A DNA stretch of 35,549 bases from Candidatus Peregrinibacteria bacterium (GTDB lineage: Bacteria; Patescibacteriota; Gracilibacteria; CAIRYL01), in contig JACRHZ010000032.1 in NCBI GenBank assembly GCA_016220175.1, positions 1 to 35,549 on the forward strand, read 5' to 3'. The notes beneath the pieces are model-generated. The model had not been told where the DNA came from, did no database searches, and saw nothing but the letters and a program-made list of their open reading frames with translations. Positions 14,515 to 22,036 of this stretch are shown piece after piece. Position 1 is the first letter of the stretch. Each line of letters begins with the position of its first letter. The position numbers and the translations under genes were made by a program.

Positions 14515-16146
14515 TCAATTTTCGAGAATGTCAGAGAATTTCTTCTCAATATCCTTCATGAATTCTTTCTGGTTTTTAGGATCAGCTTTCTCAATCGGAA
14601 TGTACATTTCTCGAACGCACTTATGGCTTTCTTCAAATTTTTTGTTCACTTTCTTCCCTTTGAGTCCCATTTCCATAAAAGCATTATCGAGAAAAGAGTT
14701 ATAGACTTCGATTCTGAACCGGAGCGCTTCAATCCATCCTCGCACCTTAAAGGTAGCGTCGGCTTTAAAAAACTTTGAGACCTTTTGCAAAAGCTCTTCA
14801 AAAGCGAGAAGCCTCTCGTAATATTCAAAAAAACACCTTTGTTTTTCTTGTATCCATGCTCGGGTTCCTTCTTCAATTTCAAGTATATCCGGTTGGTTTT
14901 TCTTTTTTTTGAGACAGGTAAAAAGTTTATCCATCTCTCTAATAATATCTAACTGAAGGTTCAAAAGCGATGTCCAAAAAGGAGAGGTGATCAGAAGATT
15001 TTTATCGAGATGATTCTTTCTTTTTGTATCTTTCTCATCGAATAATATTCCAAGATTTGGATCATAATCCCCTTCTATATACTCACGAATTTCTCGAATA
15101 AATGAGCATTGATACTCTTTGGGGAGATCCAAAAGCGTTTGTATGTCGATATACACGGCTTCTTTTTTCGCTCGTTCTTTTTGTACTGTATGCGGAAGGT
15201 ATCCTTTCGTTTCGTCTTTTGTGAATGTCTTCAGAAGACCTTTTGAAATAAGCTCCTGCACTTTCCTTTCTGCTTTTCCCTTAGCTTCCTTCCATCTTTG
15301 GAAAAGCTTTGGATTTTCGGTGCAAAGAGGCGAGAAATCATGTTCAAGCATTCCCTCCTCTATCCATGAGAGGGCTTCTTCTTTCAGAAGTTTTCGGACA
15401 GTTGTTTTATGAGATTCTGCATATTCCTGCACTGCTTCGGCAGAATACATCGAAATTTTCTTTTTGGAGGCGATTCTCTTCAGGACTTCCTCAATGCTGA
15501 TGCAGGCATAGTATCCCCATGAGAGTGTGTCGTAGAGACTTATGCGCTCAGCAATGGTATCAATATCTTTCTTTTGGATCAGTTCTGCGAGCTCTTCCTC
15601 CTCCGAAAGCCAGTCCATTTCTGTTTCGATGTCTTCATAATATTCTTTTAGCATGGTCTGATCTTCTTTTGGAAGAGAGGCAAGCACCATCTGATAGATG
15701 ACATATTCCAAAGACTCACCGCTTTCTACTTTTGCTTGTCTTTGTTTTTTCATAATTTCTTCAGCTTCTTTTGGAGTCACGAATGCCACAGTACCTTCAA
15801 AGAGATCAACTATCCGTTGAATTCTGCGAATGAGAGGATATTGCCCTATCCTAAATGAGTGGAGTAAAAGTTGTTCCAAAGTTGAGTCTGCAATGAGCCA
15901 TGCTGTTTGAGCATCGATAATGAGTATTTGTACCTTGTACCAAATTTCCATATAGCTGTTGAATTTCTGCTGTTCGTAGCTACTGTGTCCTTTCCATTCT
16001 TTCGTAATGGAATTCTCTTCTTTTTCAGAGAGTATTTTCTTTCCTGTTTTTTGCTCTTCAATATCATTGAGAGCAATGAGCTGAGCCCTCTCTTTTGCGG
16101 AGAGGTTATTTTGTGAGAGGAGGCGGGAAAAATCTTTTGGGATCAT
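14515..16146 (-). CDS. Unknown 543-residue protein of element 1
   Basis: Not recognised. A soluble, highly charged, mainly helical protein with many Lys/Glu and no signal peptide or membrane segment. Residues about 30-150 contain an aromatic helical stretch (SYEQQKFNSYMEIWYKVQILIIDAQTAWL), and the middle part contains a possible helix-turn-helix-like segment (MYSAEAVQEYAESHKTTVRKLLKEEAL, about 233-260). Basic KKKKNQ and KGKKVNKK runs lie towards the C-terminus. Its ATG overlaps the stop of the zinc-binding protein gene upstream (ATGA), so the two are translationally coupled and probably act in the same replication or maintenance operon. Its stop overlaps a TTG that opens the leader frame of the recombinase. 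Confidence 0.75.
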   Translation of the reverse strand: MIPKDFSRLLSQNNLSAKERAQLIALNDIEEQKTGKKILSEKEENSITKEWKGHSSYEQQKFNSYMEIWYKVQILIIDAQTAWLIADSTLEQLLLHSFRIGQYPLIRRIQRIVDLFEGTVAFVTPKEAEEIMKKQRQAKVESGESLEYVIYQMVLASLPKEDQTMLKEYYEDIETEMDWLSEEEELAELIQKKDIDTIAERISLYDTLSWGYYACISIEEVLKRIASKKKISMYSAEAVQEYAESHKTTVRKLLKEEALSWIEEGMLEHDFSPLCTENPKLFQRWKEAKGKAERKVQELISKGLLKTFTKDETKGYLPHTVQKERAKKEAVYIDIQTLLDLPKEYQCSFIREIREYIEGDYDPNLGILFDEKDTKRKNHLDKNLLITSPFWTSLLNLQLDIIREMDKLFTCLKKKKNQPDILEIEEGTRAWIQEKQRCFFEYYERLLAFEELLQKVSKFFKADATFKVRGWIEALRFRIEVYNSFLDNAFMEMGLKGKKVNKKFEESHKCVREMYIPIEKADPKNQKEFMKDIEKKFSDILEN

Positions 16147-16532
16147 CGTTTTTGTGAGAAAAAGGATTCTAAAAGGTCTACCTTTCGTTTCAGATCAGAA
16201 ATTTCAAATGACTTGAGAATGTGTCCGCTCAAAAATCCGATACAGTTCGCGATTTTCACATCCATCGTTCCGTCACGGACGCGATTCACGGTATCTTCCA
16301 GAAGTCCGAGCACATGATCAGGTTCTTTGAGTACCATAGGCGTAAGCGCTTCCAATATCGTAATTCTTGAATTTTTTCCTCCCTTCGTCTGTATTTCTTT
16401 CTTTTGAGAGTCAGGAATAGCGGGATTGTGGAGGAAACAATATTCTTCGCCGTGCATCGGAAAAGCCTCGCATTCAGATCCATTTTTTTTGACATGTTGG
16501 CAGTTTTTCTTGGGGCTAAAATGATTTGTCAT
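16143..16532 (-). CDS. Small Cys/His zinc-binding protein
   Basis: 129 residues. The N-terminal part shows CQHVKKNGSECEAFPMHGEEYCFLHNP, a C-x8-C-x11-C-x2-H arrangement like the short zinc-binding motif of many phage- and plasmid-encoded proteins ('C...G..C......C..H'). The remaining part is helical (ALTPMVLKEPDHVLGLLEDTVNRVRDG, then a leucine-rich end KRKVDLLESFF). It may regulate or assist DNA processing; the function is unknown. ATG 16532 is chosen because the longer upstream frame overlaps the helicase gene and starts with an implausible hydrophobic stretch. It begins 19 bases after the helicase-like gene and overlaps the next gene by ATGA. Confidence 0.65.
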   Translation of the reverse strand: MTNHFSPKKNCQHVKKNGSECEAFPMHGEEYCFLHNPAIPDSQKKEIQTKGGKNSRITILEALTPMVLKEPDHVLGLLEDTVNRVRDGTMDVKIANCIGFLSGHILKSFEISDLKRKVDLLESFFSQKR

Positions 16533-16551
16533 AAAGAGAAGGTAAAATTTA

Positions 16552-18342
16552 TTAAAAAGGAAGCTTTTCGTTAGAAATATGGGGAGAAATAGGCTTTGCT
16601 TTTGCGCCAAAAATATTTTCAAAATCTTTCAGTGTTGCCGGTGTGTTTCCTTCCAATAAGCTGTGATTTTCATCGTCTCCGTCGTTGTCATCGGTGCATG
16701 GCAAAGAAGAAGTAGATTCTGACGGTATTGATATTGGTGGCGATTCTTTTGAATGATCGATGCTGGTATCGTTACTGGTTTTTCCATTTTCTGCTGTGGC
16801 ATGAAGCGATACATCGGTCTCAACGGTCTTTTTCTTAATTTTTTGGATACGAATGACACGCTTCCTTTTTTCCTCAAATTTTTGAATTGAGATCCCCTCT
16901 TCGGCAAGATTCGTTTTTAATTGGTTGAGCTTTGCGCTGAGGGCATTTGCGGCTTTCGGAAAATTGGGATCCTTCGGATCAATGCTCTTTTCCTCGGCAA
17001 TTCGCCGAAATATATCTAAGAGTTCAGATGGTGTTCCCTCCCATTCATCTCGCTCTTCCAAGAGAGTAACGACGCATATCGCAACGACGTTTTCGTAGAG
17101 AACTTCCTCATTCTGGCTTTTGATATTTTTTGAATATGCGCTCAAAAATGCTTCTTGGGTATATTCCAACGCCTCCGCAATAGCGCATCCCCAGAGCGAA
17201 AAATCCGCCATTCTCGGGGGTTCCGCAATTGATATAGTATTCTTGATTCGTAGTACATGAGAAAGTGCATGGAATATCCCCGAAAGCAATTGGGGACGGA
17301 GTGAGTCAAATTTCTTCCAGAGTTCTTTTTCTTGCATTCTGTTTTCCGGTGAAATCCTGTGAAGCTCAAATAATATTCCCCTTTCCATCAGATCTGGCTT
17401 TGTCGCAACGAGATTGATACCGTTGATACCAATACAACGTTTGAAAGAAAACATGATGTCATCATCGTCTGTATAGAGCTCTCTTTTTGAGAATCCTCCT
17501 CCGGTTACGGCTTTGCAAAACTCATCAGAGATCCATTCCGGCATTTGAGAAATGTTATCAAAAATTATGCACCAGTGGTGTGAGAGTTGTTGGACAAGTT
17601 CGGCAATGTTTTTAGGGAAACCGGAAGTTTCGAGAACTGAAGGATCAATAAGCTTTCTCAGAATTCTTGAGAGTGTAGATTTTGCAGAACCTTGAGCACC
17701 GTAAATAAAAGGGATTGGGTGGGGAAAGTCAGGAATAAAACACGATACAATCCAAACCAAAAGTATGAGCTTATGGTCGTCGTCATTGATGTTTATGAAT
17801 TCAAGAAGAAGATTGAAATTTCCTTCAGAAGCAGGCAAGACTTGTGCTTGTTGGTGATTATGGCGTTTAAAAAGAATGGGAGGAGTGTTGAATATGCTCC
17901 ATCCTTCTTCTGAAATCCTCACTGCCTGCCACTCCTCGTTACAGAGGTCATACCAAAGAACATCTTCATGCCAAGCGACACGGTTCCATAATTTGTGCTG
18001 GGGAGAATCAAAGATTGCTTTTGCTTCAATAACATTAAGTGCAGTATTGAGTGCATCAGAATTTGGCGCCTTTTTGTGGGTTTCCCAGTATATTTTCGCG
18101 AGCCACTGTTTGAATGCCTTGCTCCTGCACTTCCAAATTTCCAGATGATTTTTTACAGGAAATTGTACATAGGATTCCTTCAGGTCGTCATGGAAGAGTC
18201 GGATTCTCGTATCTTTTTCTACTATTTCAAGAAGAAGATCACTTTGCGACTTTTTTTCGCGATTCCCAGAATTTTCTTCAGACTTAAGAGTCCTTTTCTT
18301 CAGAATATTTTTTACAACCTTTTGCGTATGCTCATTCTGCAT
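16552..18342 (-). CDS. P-loop ATPase, probable replicative helicase of element 1
   Basis: 596 residues. Walker A GAQGSAKST lies near residue 217 and a Walker B-like strand CIIFDNIS near 257. An arginine-rich sensor region (KPDLMERGILFELHRI) follows near 330. The layout resembles D5-like/SF3 helicase ATPases of mobile elements that sit next to a CHC2 zinc-finger protein, and the 'GSAKST' form of the P-loop is typical of that group. The C-terminal 120 residues are low-complexity and polar (IDHSKESPPISIPSESTSS, then acidic). The gene lies 15 bases after the CHC2 protein gene, supporting a joint role in primer synthesis and unwinding during element replication. SF3 membership is an inference from motifs and context. 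Confidence 0.75.
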   Translation of the reverse strand: MQNEHTQKVVKNILKKRTLKSEENSGNREKKSQSDLLLEIVEKDTRIRLFHDDLKESYVQFPVKNHLEIWKCRSKAFKQWLAKIYWETHKKAPNSDALNTALNVIEAKAIFDSPQHKLWNRVAWHEDVLWYDLCNEEWQAVRISEEGWSIFNTPPILFKRHNHQQAQVLPASEGNFNLLLEFININDDDHKLILLVWIVSCFIPDFPHPIPFIYGAQGSAKSTLSRILRKLIDPSVLETSGFPKNIAELVQQLSHHWCIIFDNISQMPEWISDEFCKAVTGGGFSKRELYTDDDDIMFSFKRCIGINGINLVATKPDLMERGILFELHRISPENRMQEKELWKKFDSLRPQLLSGIFHALSHVLRIKNTISIAEPPRMADFSLWGCAIAEALEYTQEAFLSAYSKNIKSQNEEVLYENVVAICVVTLLEERDEWEGTPSELLDIFRRIAEEKSIDPKDPNFPKAANALSAKLNQLKTNLAEEGISIQKFEEKRKRVIRIQKIKKKTVETDVSLHATAENGKTSNDTSIDHSKESPPISIPSESTSSLPCTDDNDGDDENHSLLEGNTPATLKDFENIFGAKAKPISPHISNEKLPF

Positions 18343-18357
18343 AATGAAAATGAAAAA

Positions 18358-18930
18358 TTAAAAAGTACTCAAAATCTGCACTGCCTCTTTGAAATCGCAG
18401 TCGCACATGTATTTCACGAATTGAACTGGAGAACCTCCTTTCTGACAGCCGAAGCAGTAAAAAGAGTTCGTCGCCTCATAAATTTTGAAAGAAGGGCTGT
18501 CATCATTGTGCAAAGGACACCTGATTGATCTCCTTGGATTCTTCACCTCAATAAAGTGCTCCACCACCGGCAATATTTGTACTTCCTGAGTCGCGTGATC
18601 ATAATTTCTTTGCCATTCAGTTGATTTTGGAAGCTTGCTGAATGTTCTTTGATAGAGGTAGCACATGCGATCCAGTCTCTTTTTGAGTACGGGAAGGGTT
18701 CTTCCTTCGAGAACCTTGTCAAAAGCCTTCTCACGGAATTCTTGAGCAAAATCGCCAAGGTCAGAGAAAAGATCTGAAAAAATATATTCATCTCTCCTTT
18801 TTTCAAGGTACTCAATCTCTTGAGCAGTCCAGAGGATAGAATCTTCAAGATGTTCTTTGACTCCCTCTACTTTCAGAAGTTCATCTTCAATCACTGATTT
18901 GTCCTGCACTGGAACGTACTTTGTTGTCAT
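18358..18930 (-). CDS. CHC2 zinc-finger primase-like protein
   Basis: 190 residues. The C-terminal part (about 135-190) is a DnaG-type CHC2 zinc finger: IRCPLHNDDSPSFKIYE followed by FYCFGCQKGG and the helix FVKYMCDCDFKEAVQILS. In DnaG this module recognises template DNA for primer synthesis. The N-terminal 130 residues form a charged helical region (LEDSILWTAQEIEYLEKRRDEY), and no TOPRIM catalytic domain follows. It is therefore a stand-alone zinc-binding subunit, probably working with the helicase-like ATPase next door and recruiting a separate catalytic primase. Its ATG overlaps the stop of the 46-residue gene (ATGA). Confidence 0.85.
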   Translation of the reverse strand: MTTKYVPVQDKSVIEDELLKVEGVKEHLEDSILWTAQEIEYLEKRRDEYIFSDLFSDLGDFAQEFREKAFDKVLEGRTLPVLKKRLDRMCYLYQRTFSKLPKSTEWQRNYDHATQEVQILPVVEHFIEVKNPRRSIRCPLHNDDSPSFKIYEATNSFYCFGCQKGGSPVQFVKYMCDCDFKEAVQILSTF

Positions 18931-19067
18931 TTTTTAAAAAATAAAATCTCAAAAAGTTGTAACATCCGAGTTGCCTCCTTTTCTGCTTCTGAGTCTTCAA
19001 GCGCCACTCCAAACTCTTGCAAGTGGATCTCCTGATATTCCCGAATCATTTCTGGAGAAATCTTCAT
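18927..19067 (-). CDS. 46-residue conserved small protein of element 1
   Basis: The sequence begins MKISPEMIREYQEIHLQEFG and ends in LLQLFEILF-type residues (RMLQLFEILFFKK). It is an amphipathic helical mini-protein with an acidic middle (ALEDSEAEKEA). It overlaps the upstream DUF5659 gene and the downstream CHC2 gene by ATGA at both ends, so it sits in a strictly coupled operon. A short protein with the same layout ('F....LTDQELWEIHFNLTRFF') accompanies the DUF5659 gene of element 2 at 30434-30601. Function unknown; the constant company of DUF5659 and replication genes suggests a copy-control or partner peptide. Confidence 0.75.
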   Translation of the reverse strand: MKISPEMIREYQEIHLQEFGVALEDSEAEKEATRMLQLFEILFFKK

Positions 19068-19300
19068 TTGCTGTCGTACAGATAGTTTTTTAAAGTACGC
19101 TGGCTCAAAGAGAGCTGACGAGGATTGATTTTCAACTCGTCATGCCAAAACATTTGAACGGTATCTTGCAACTCATCAGAATCGAGAAAACAGAACTCGA
19201 CTCTTTTCGGATTACTCCGGTCAAGTTTTTCGAGTCGGAAACCTTCTGCGAGCAAAACGGATCCGAGAACAAAATCACTGGTGCGGTAGAGATTCGACAT
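19064..19300 (-). CDS. DUF5659 domain protein (element 1)
   Basis: About 78 residues: MSNLYRTSDFVLGSVLLAEGFRLEKLDRSNPKRVEFCFLDSDELQDTVQMFWHDELKINPRQL and a basic end. The 'YRTSD...A..L.A.GF.L...D..NP.R..F.F.DS.EL...V..FW' pattern is that of DUF5659, a small uncharacterised domain frequent in mobile elements of candidate phyla. The ATG at 19300 is preferred, with 19306 also possible; upstream codons show no similarity. It is the first gene of the leftward operon and overlaps the 46-residue gene by ATGA. A second DUF5659 protein is in element 2 (30177-30422). Function unknown. Confidence 0.75.
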   Translation of the reverse strand: MSNLYRTSDFVLGSVLLAEGFRLEKLDRSNPKRVEFCFLDSDELQDTVQMFWHDELKINPRQLSLSQRTLKNYLYDSK

Positions 19301-19485
19301 ACGCATTAAGGAAAAATTCAAATCTGTAAAAACACGACCTCTTACCGCCGAAACAAGGCAAGAGTTGGGAAGAGAAATAGCTATGCCTCTATGACACAAA
19401 AACCTCCTGAGGCATGACGAAAAGCCACTTCCGCAAGAAGAAGAGTTCTTAAAAAATGAATTGCAACGATTTTATTTGTATTGCA

Positions 19486-19526
19486 AAGGATATATCCTTA
19501 CCGATTTACGGTAAGGCAATCGGTAA
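19486..19526. promoter_or_regulatory. Palindrome cluster upstream of the DUF5659-primase operon
   Basis: The 14-bp palindrome AAGGATATATCCTT (19486-19499) overlaps an 8-bp inverted repeat CCTTACCG/CGGTAAGG (19496-19503 / 19509-19516). A third CGGTAAG copy lies at 19520-19526. It lies in the 130-bp gap between the 700-residue protein gene (stop 19530) and the DUF5659 gene. It can serve as a terminator for the former, and the repeated CTTACCG half-sites also look like an operator for the latter. Confidence 0.5.
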
Positions 19527-19529
19527 GAC

Positions 19530-21632
19530 TCACTTATCCAAAAAAACAGGATTGATAGCAAATCCTTCGGCTTTTCCTCCTATTATTACATCTTCTCCTT
19601 CAAATGATTCCTTGAGAATACCCTTAAGCTCACTGATATTTTTTTCCATAGTCCCGTCACCATATTGATCACCATTTGCCTGACGAACTTTTGTTAAAAG
19701 ATCCTCAAAGGAAATTTTTCTCTTATTCTGGTTTTTGGAATATGAAAGGGTCATTGCAAATATTTCATTCCCGTGACCACCAAGTTGCCTTAAAAGACTT
19801 CTTCCTCGAACAATTTTTCCAGATTTGCTTCCATAAAATATTTGTTTTTTTAGATTGAGTGTCTCAATTTTTTCATCTTTTTCAAAAAGTCCTTGAGGTA
19901 CATATGCAAATTTTGCTTTTTGTAACAGTGTTTTTCTGTCCACTTGCATTTTCTTTATTCCGAAAGAAACAATACCCCCAATGCTGACTTGGTTTTCAAC
20001 GAGCATATCTTTGTCAGAAATGGGGACAAGTACAATTGGGCTGGGTTCTTTTTGTAGATATATCTGCCAATCAGCAGATTCGCCTCTATCTCGAATGAAA
20101 AATACATCGACTCCATCGAGAATTCCCAGCAGATAGACCTCTCCTTCTTTTTTGATTTCAAATATTCCTTTTAGCTTCAAAAGTTCGCGCAATTTTTGCA
20201 AAAACTTCTCAAGATCAAAGCGCCACCTTTTCATTTGTTCAGGATGTATTCTTAATTTTCCTGTCCCAACGCTACTACAAGTAAAATAAGCTCCTTCTTC
20301 ATCTCTCTGGACAGGCTCCGCCTTTCTGTCTTCACAATGCCAGCATTCTACTCTATCAATTTCTCCATCCTCAATCAGCATATTTTCCCTTTTGAGAATC
20401 TCAAATGTTTTCTTAAGCTTGCCTTCCATGTTCCAAAAATCAAAATATGGGGAAGATTTTTCTTTTAAAAACTGCCAAATATTAGCTTCTAAATCAGTAC
20501 CCTTAATAATTCCCCAATTTTCAATATATTCCCAACAAAGCTGATCTTCTTCACTCCCTCCAAGGCTACAATAATTAGGGAAACCAAGGCTGAAAGTATG
20601 ATTCCCTATTATGCCTTCACCTGAAAATTTTACTTGTATCTTTACAGATTGGACAAAAGCATTAGGTGCATAAACATTATGCTTATTCATCATTCCATAA
20701 ATTTCATTCGGGTCGTCTGTCCCCTCTGCTTTTAATGCAACCATCTCTTTCTTTTGGTATCTGTCCTTAACGCTTATATACTGAAGTTTAATGAATTCTA
20801 CCTTTCCTTTTGCTTTTGCCTTTTCTTTAAGGGTTGTTCCAAATTGCCTATTCAGAAACTGCCAAAGGGCAAACTGTTTATTTTCAAGTTCGTCATCAAA
20901 TTCTTTTTCCAGAATGTCTTCCACAAATACTTTTTTTACATCTCTGATCCGTTCCCATTTGTAATGAGTATTGGATTTAAACCATAATTTTCCTTTTTTC
21001 GGATAAATCACGAAGAAAAATTCTGATACAGGACGCTCTGTTACATGCGAAATTTCTTCGGTGTCTTCTTTATATTTCGAAATTGTAGCTGGTAGCCCTT
21101 CAGGATAGGCAACAAAACAAATTCGATCTTCCTGTATAAATGATTCTACATCGCACTTAATGATGCGATTTTCTTCTTTTTTGAAATGTTTTTTAATCTC
21201 GATGGCAAGTTCTTCCTCTTTTTTTTGAATATCCTGAATATTATCAGAAAAATCAATATTCTCTACCTCCCAATTCTTAGAGATATTAACCTTATCCCAT
21301 ACTCTCAATTCATTAAGAAGTTTTCTGTGGTATAAAAAAAGCCACATCACCAGTTCTTCCTCAGCATTATATTGAGGAAGAATTATATTTTGGTTTGTCG
21401 CTTCTGTATGAATATCAAGACTCCCCTTATGAGAGCAAAAGTCTGATATTATCAAAAAATCACTCTCAATTATTCGCTGTGAATCTTTATGGAGGGTTTT
21501 TATGTACTCCAAAATTTGTTCACTGCTCGTATTATCTGAGAAGGGATATTCAATGCCTTTATTTTTAAAATATTCTGGGAGAAAGTCTTTTGTTCGGTCA
21601 ATGAACTTTATCCATGGTAGTCCTTTTGCCAT
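19530..21632 (-). CDS. Unknown 700-residue protein of element 1 with a Cys-rich motif
   Basis: Not recognised. A soluble protein without a signal peptide or membrane segments. A region around residues 425-460 has VECWHCEDRKAEPV...YFTCSS, a possible zinc-binding cluster (C-x2-C and a later C, plus H). The end (about 645-680: ISFEDLLTKVRQANGDQYGDGTMEKNISELK) resembles a winged-helix or DNA-binding tail. The middle shows alternating beta strands and charged helices. It lies divergent to the restriction-modification operon and beside its XRE regulator, 59 bases away, so a role in defence or in regulating the element is possible. No catalytic motif of a known family could be identified. Start ATG 21632. 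Confidence 0.7.
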   Translation of the reverse strand: MAKGLPWIKFIDRTKDFLPEYFKNKGIEYPFSDNTSSEQILEYIKTLHKDSQRIIESDFLIISDFCSHKGSLDIHTEATNQNIILPQYNAEEELVMWLFLYHRKLLNELRVWDKVNISKNWEVENIDFSDNIQDIQKKEEELAIEIKKHFKKEENRIIKCDVESFIQEDRICFVAYPEGLPATISKYKEDTEEISHVTERPVSEFFFVIYPKKGKLWFKSNTHYKWERIRDVKKVFVEDILEKEFDDELENKQFALWQFLNRQFGTTLKEKAKAKGKVEFIKLQYISVKDRYQKKEMVALKAEGTDDPNEIYGMMNKHNVYAPNAFVQSVKIQVKFSGEGIIGNHTFSLGFPNYCSLGGSEEDQLCWEYIENWGIIKGTDLEANIWQFLKEKSSPYFDFWNMEGKLKKTFEILKRENMLIEDGEIDRVECWHCEDRKAEPVQRDEEGAYFTCSSVGTGKLRIHPEQMKRWRFDLEKFLQKLRELLKLKGIFEIKKEGEVYLLGILDGVDVFFIRDRGESADWQIYLQKEPSPIVLVPISDKDMLVENQVSIGGIVSFGIKKMQVDRKTLLQKAKFAYVPQGLFEKDEKIETLNLKKQIFYGSKSGKIVRGRSLLRQLGGHGNEIFAMTLSYSKNQNKRKISFEDLLTKVRQANGDQYGDGTMEKNISELKGILKESFEGEDVIIGGKAEGFAINPVFLDK

Positions 21633-21691
21633 ATTCGCATACTCATAAAATTGATTGTAATGTACAACTTTTTTTTAAGTCTGCAAAGAAC

Positions 21692-21937
21692 TCACTGATT
21701 TTTATTTTTGAGAGGCTTTTTTTCAAATCTGAACAATTCCCAAAGAGGAATCCCAAATCCCCTCGCCAATTTTTGAGAGGTCTCCAAACCAGTATTTGGA
21801 GGCTTTTTCCCTTCTATTCTCTGGATGTACTTCAAACTTACGCCTGATTGTTGTGCCAACTTCTCCTGAGTTAGCTCGTTCCGACTGCGTAGAGTCCTCA
21901 CCTGTTGCCCGAATTGTTGTTGGATAGATTCTTTCAC
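21692..21937 (-). CDS. XRE-family helix-turn-helix regulator (probable controller of the restriction genes)
   Basis: About 81 residues with one Cro/C1 domain: VRTLRSRNELTQEKLAQQSGVSLKYIQRIEGKKPPNTGLETSQKLARGFGIPLWELF, in which TQEKLAQQSGVSLKYIQRIE is the helix-turn-helix. The coding frame has no ATG. A GTG at 21937 has a suitable GAGGA upstream and matches usual domain length, while a TTG at 21976 gives 94 residues. It is divergent from the nuclease-methylase gene, whose start is 100 bases away, the place of controller (C) proteins that delay restriction until methylation is complete. That role is inferred from size, domain and position. Confidence 0.8.
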   Translation of the reverse strand: MKESIQQQFGQQVRTLRSRNELTQEKLAQQSGVSLKYIQRIEGKKPPNTGLETSQKLARGFGIPLWELFRFEKKPLKNKNQ

Positions 21938-22036
21938 ATGTTTATATTCCTCATTACACCTTCTATTGAGAACCAATGATTGTTGGTGTACTATCGCTGG
22001 TGCTTATTCTTGGCGTGTATCTTCAAATCCGTCTAA

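Noticed and set aside
14306-14518. 70-codon gene between the 543-residue protein and the recombinase
   Set aside because: It starts at TTG, has no family resemblance and is dominated by inverted repeats; only a shorter leader frame with a real ribosome site is kept, at low confidence.
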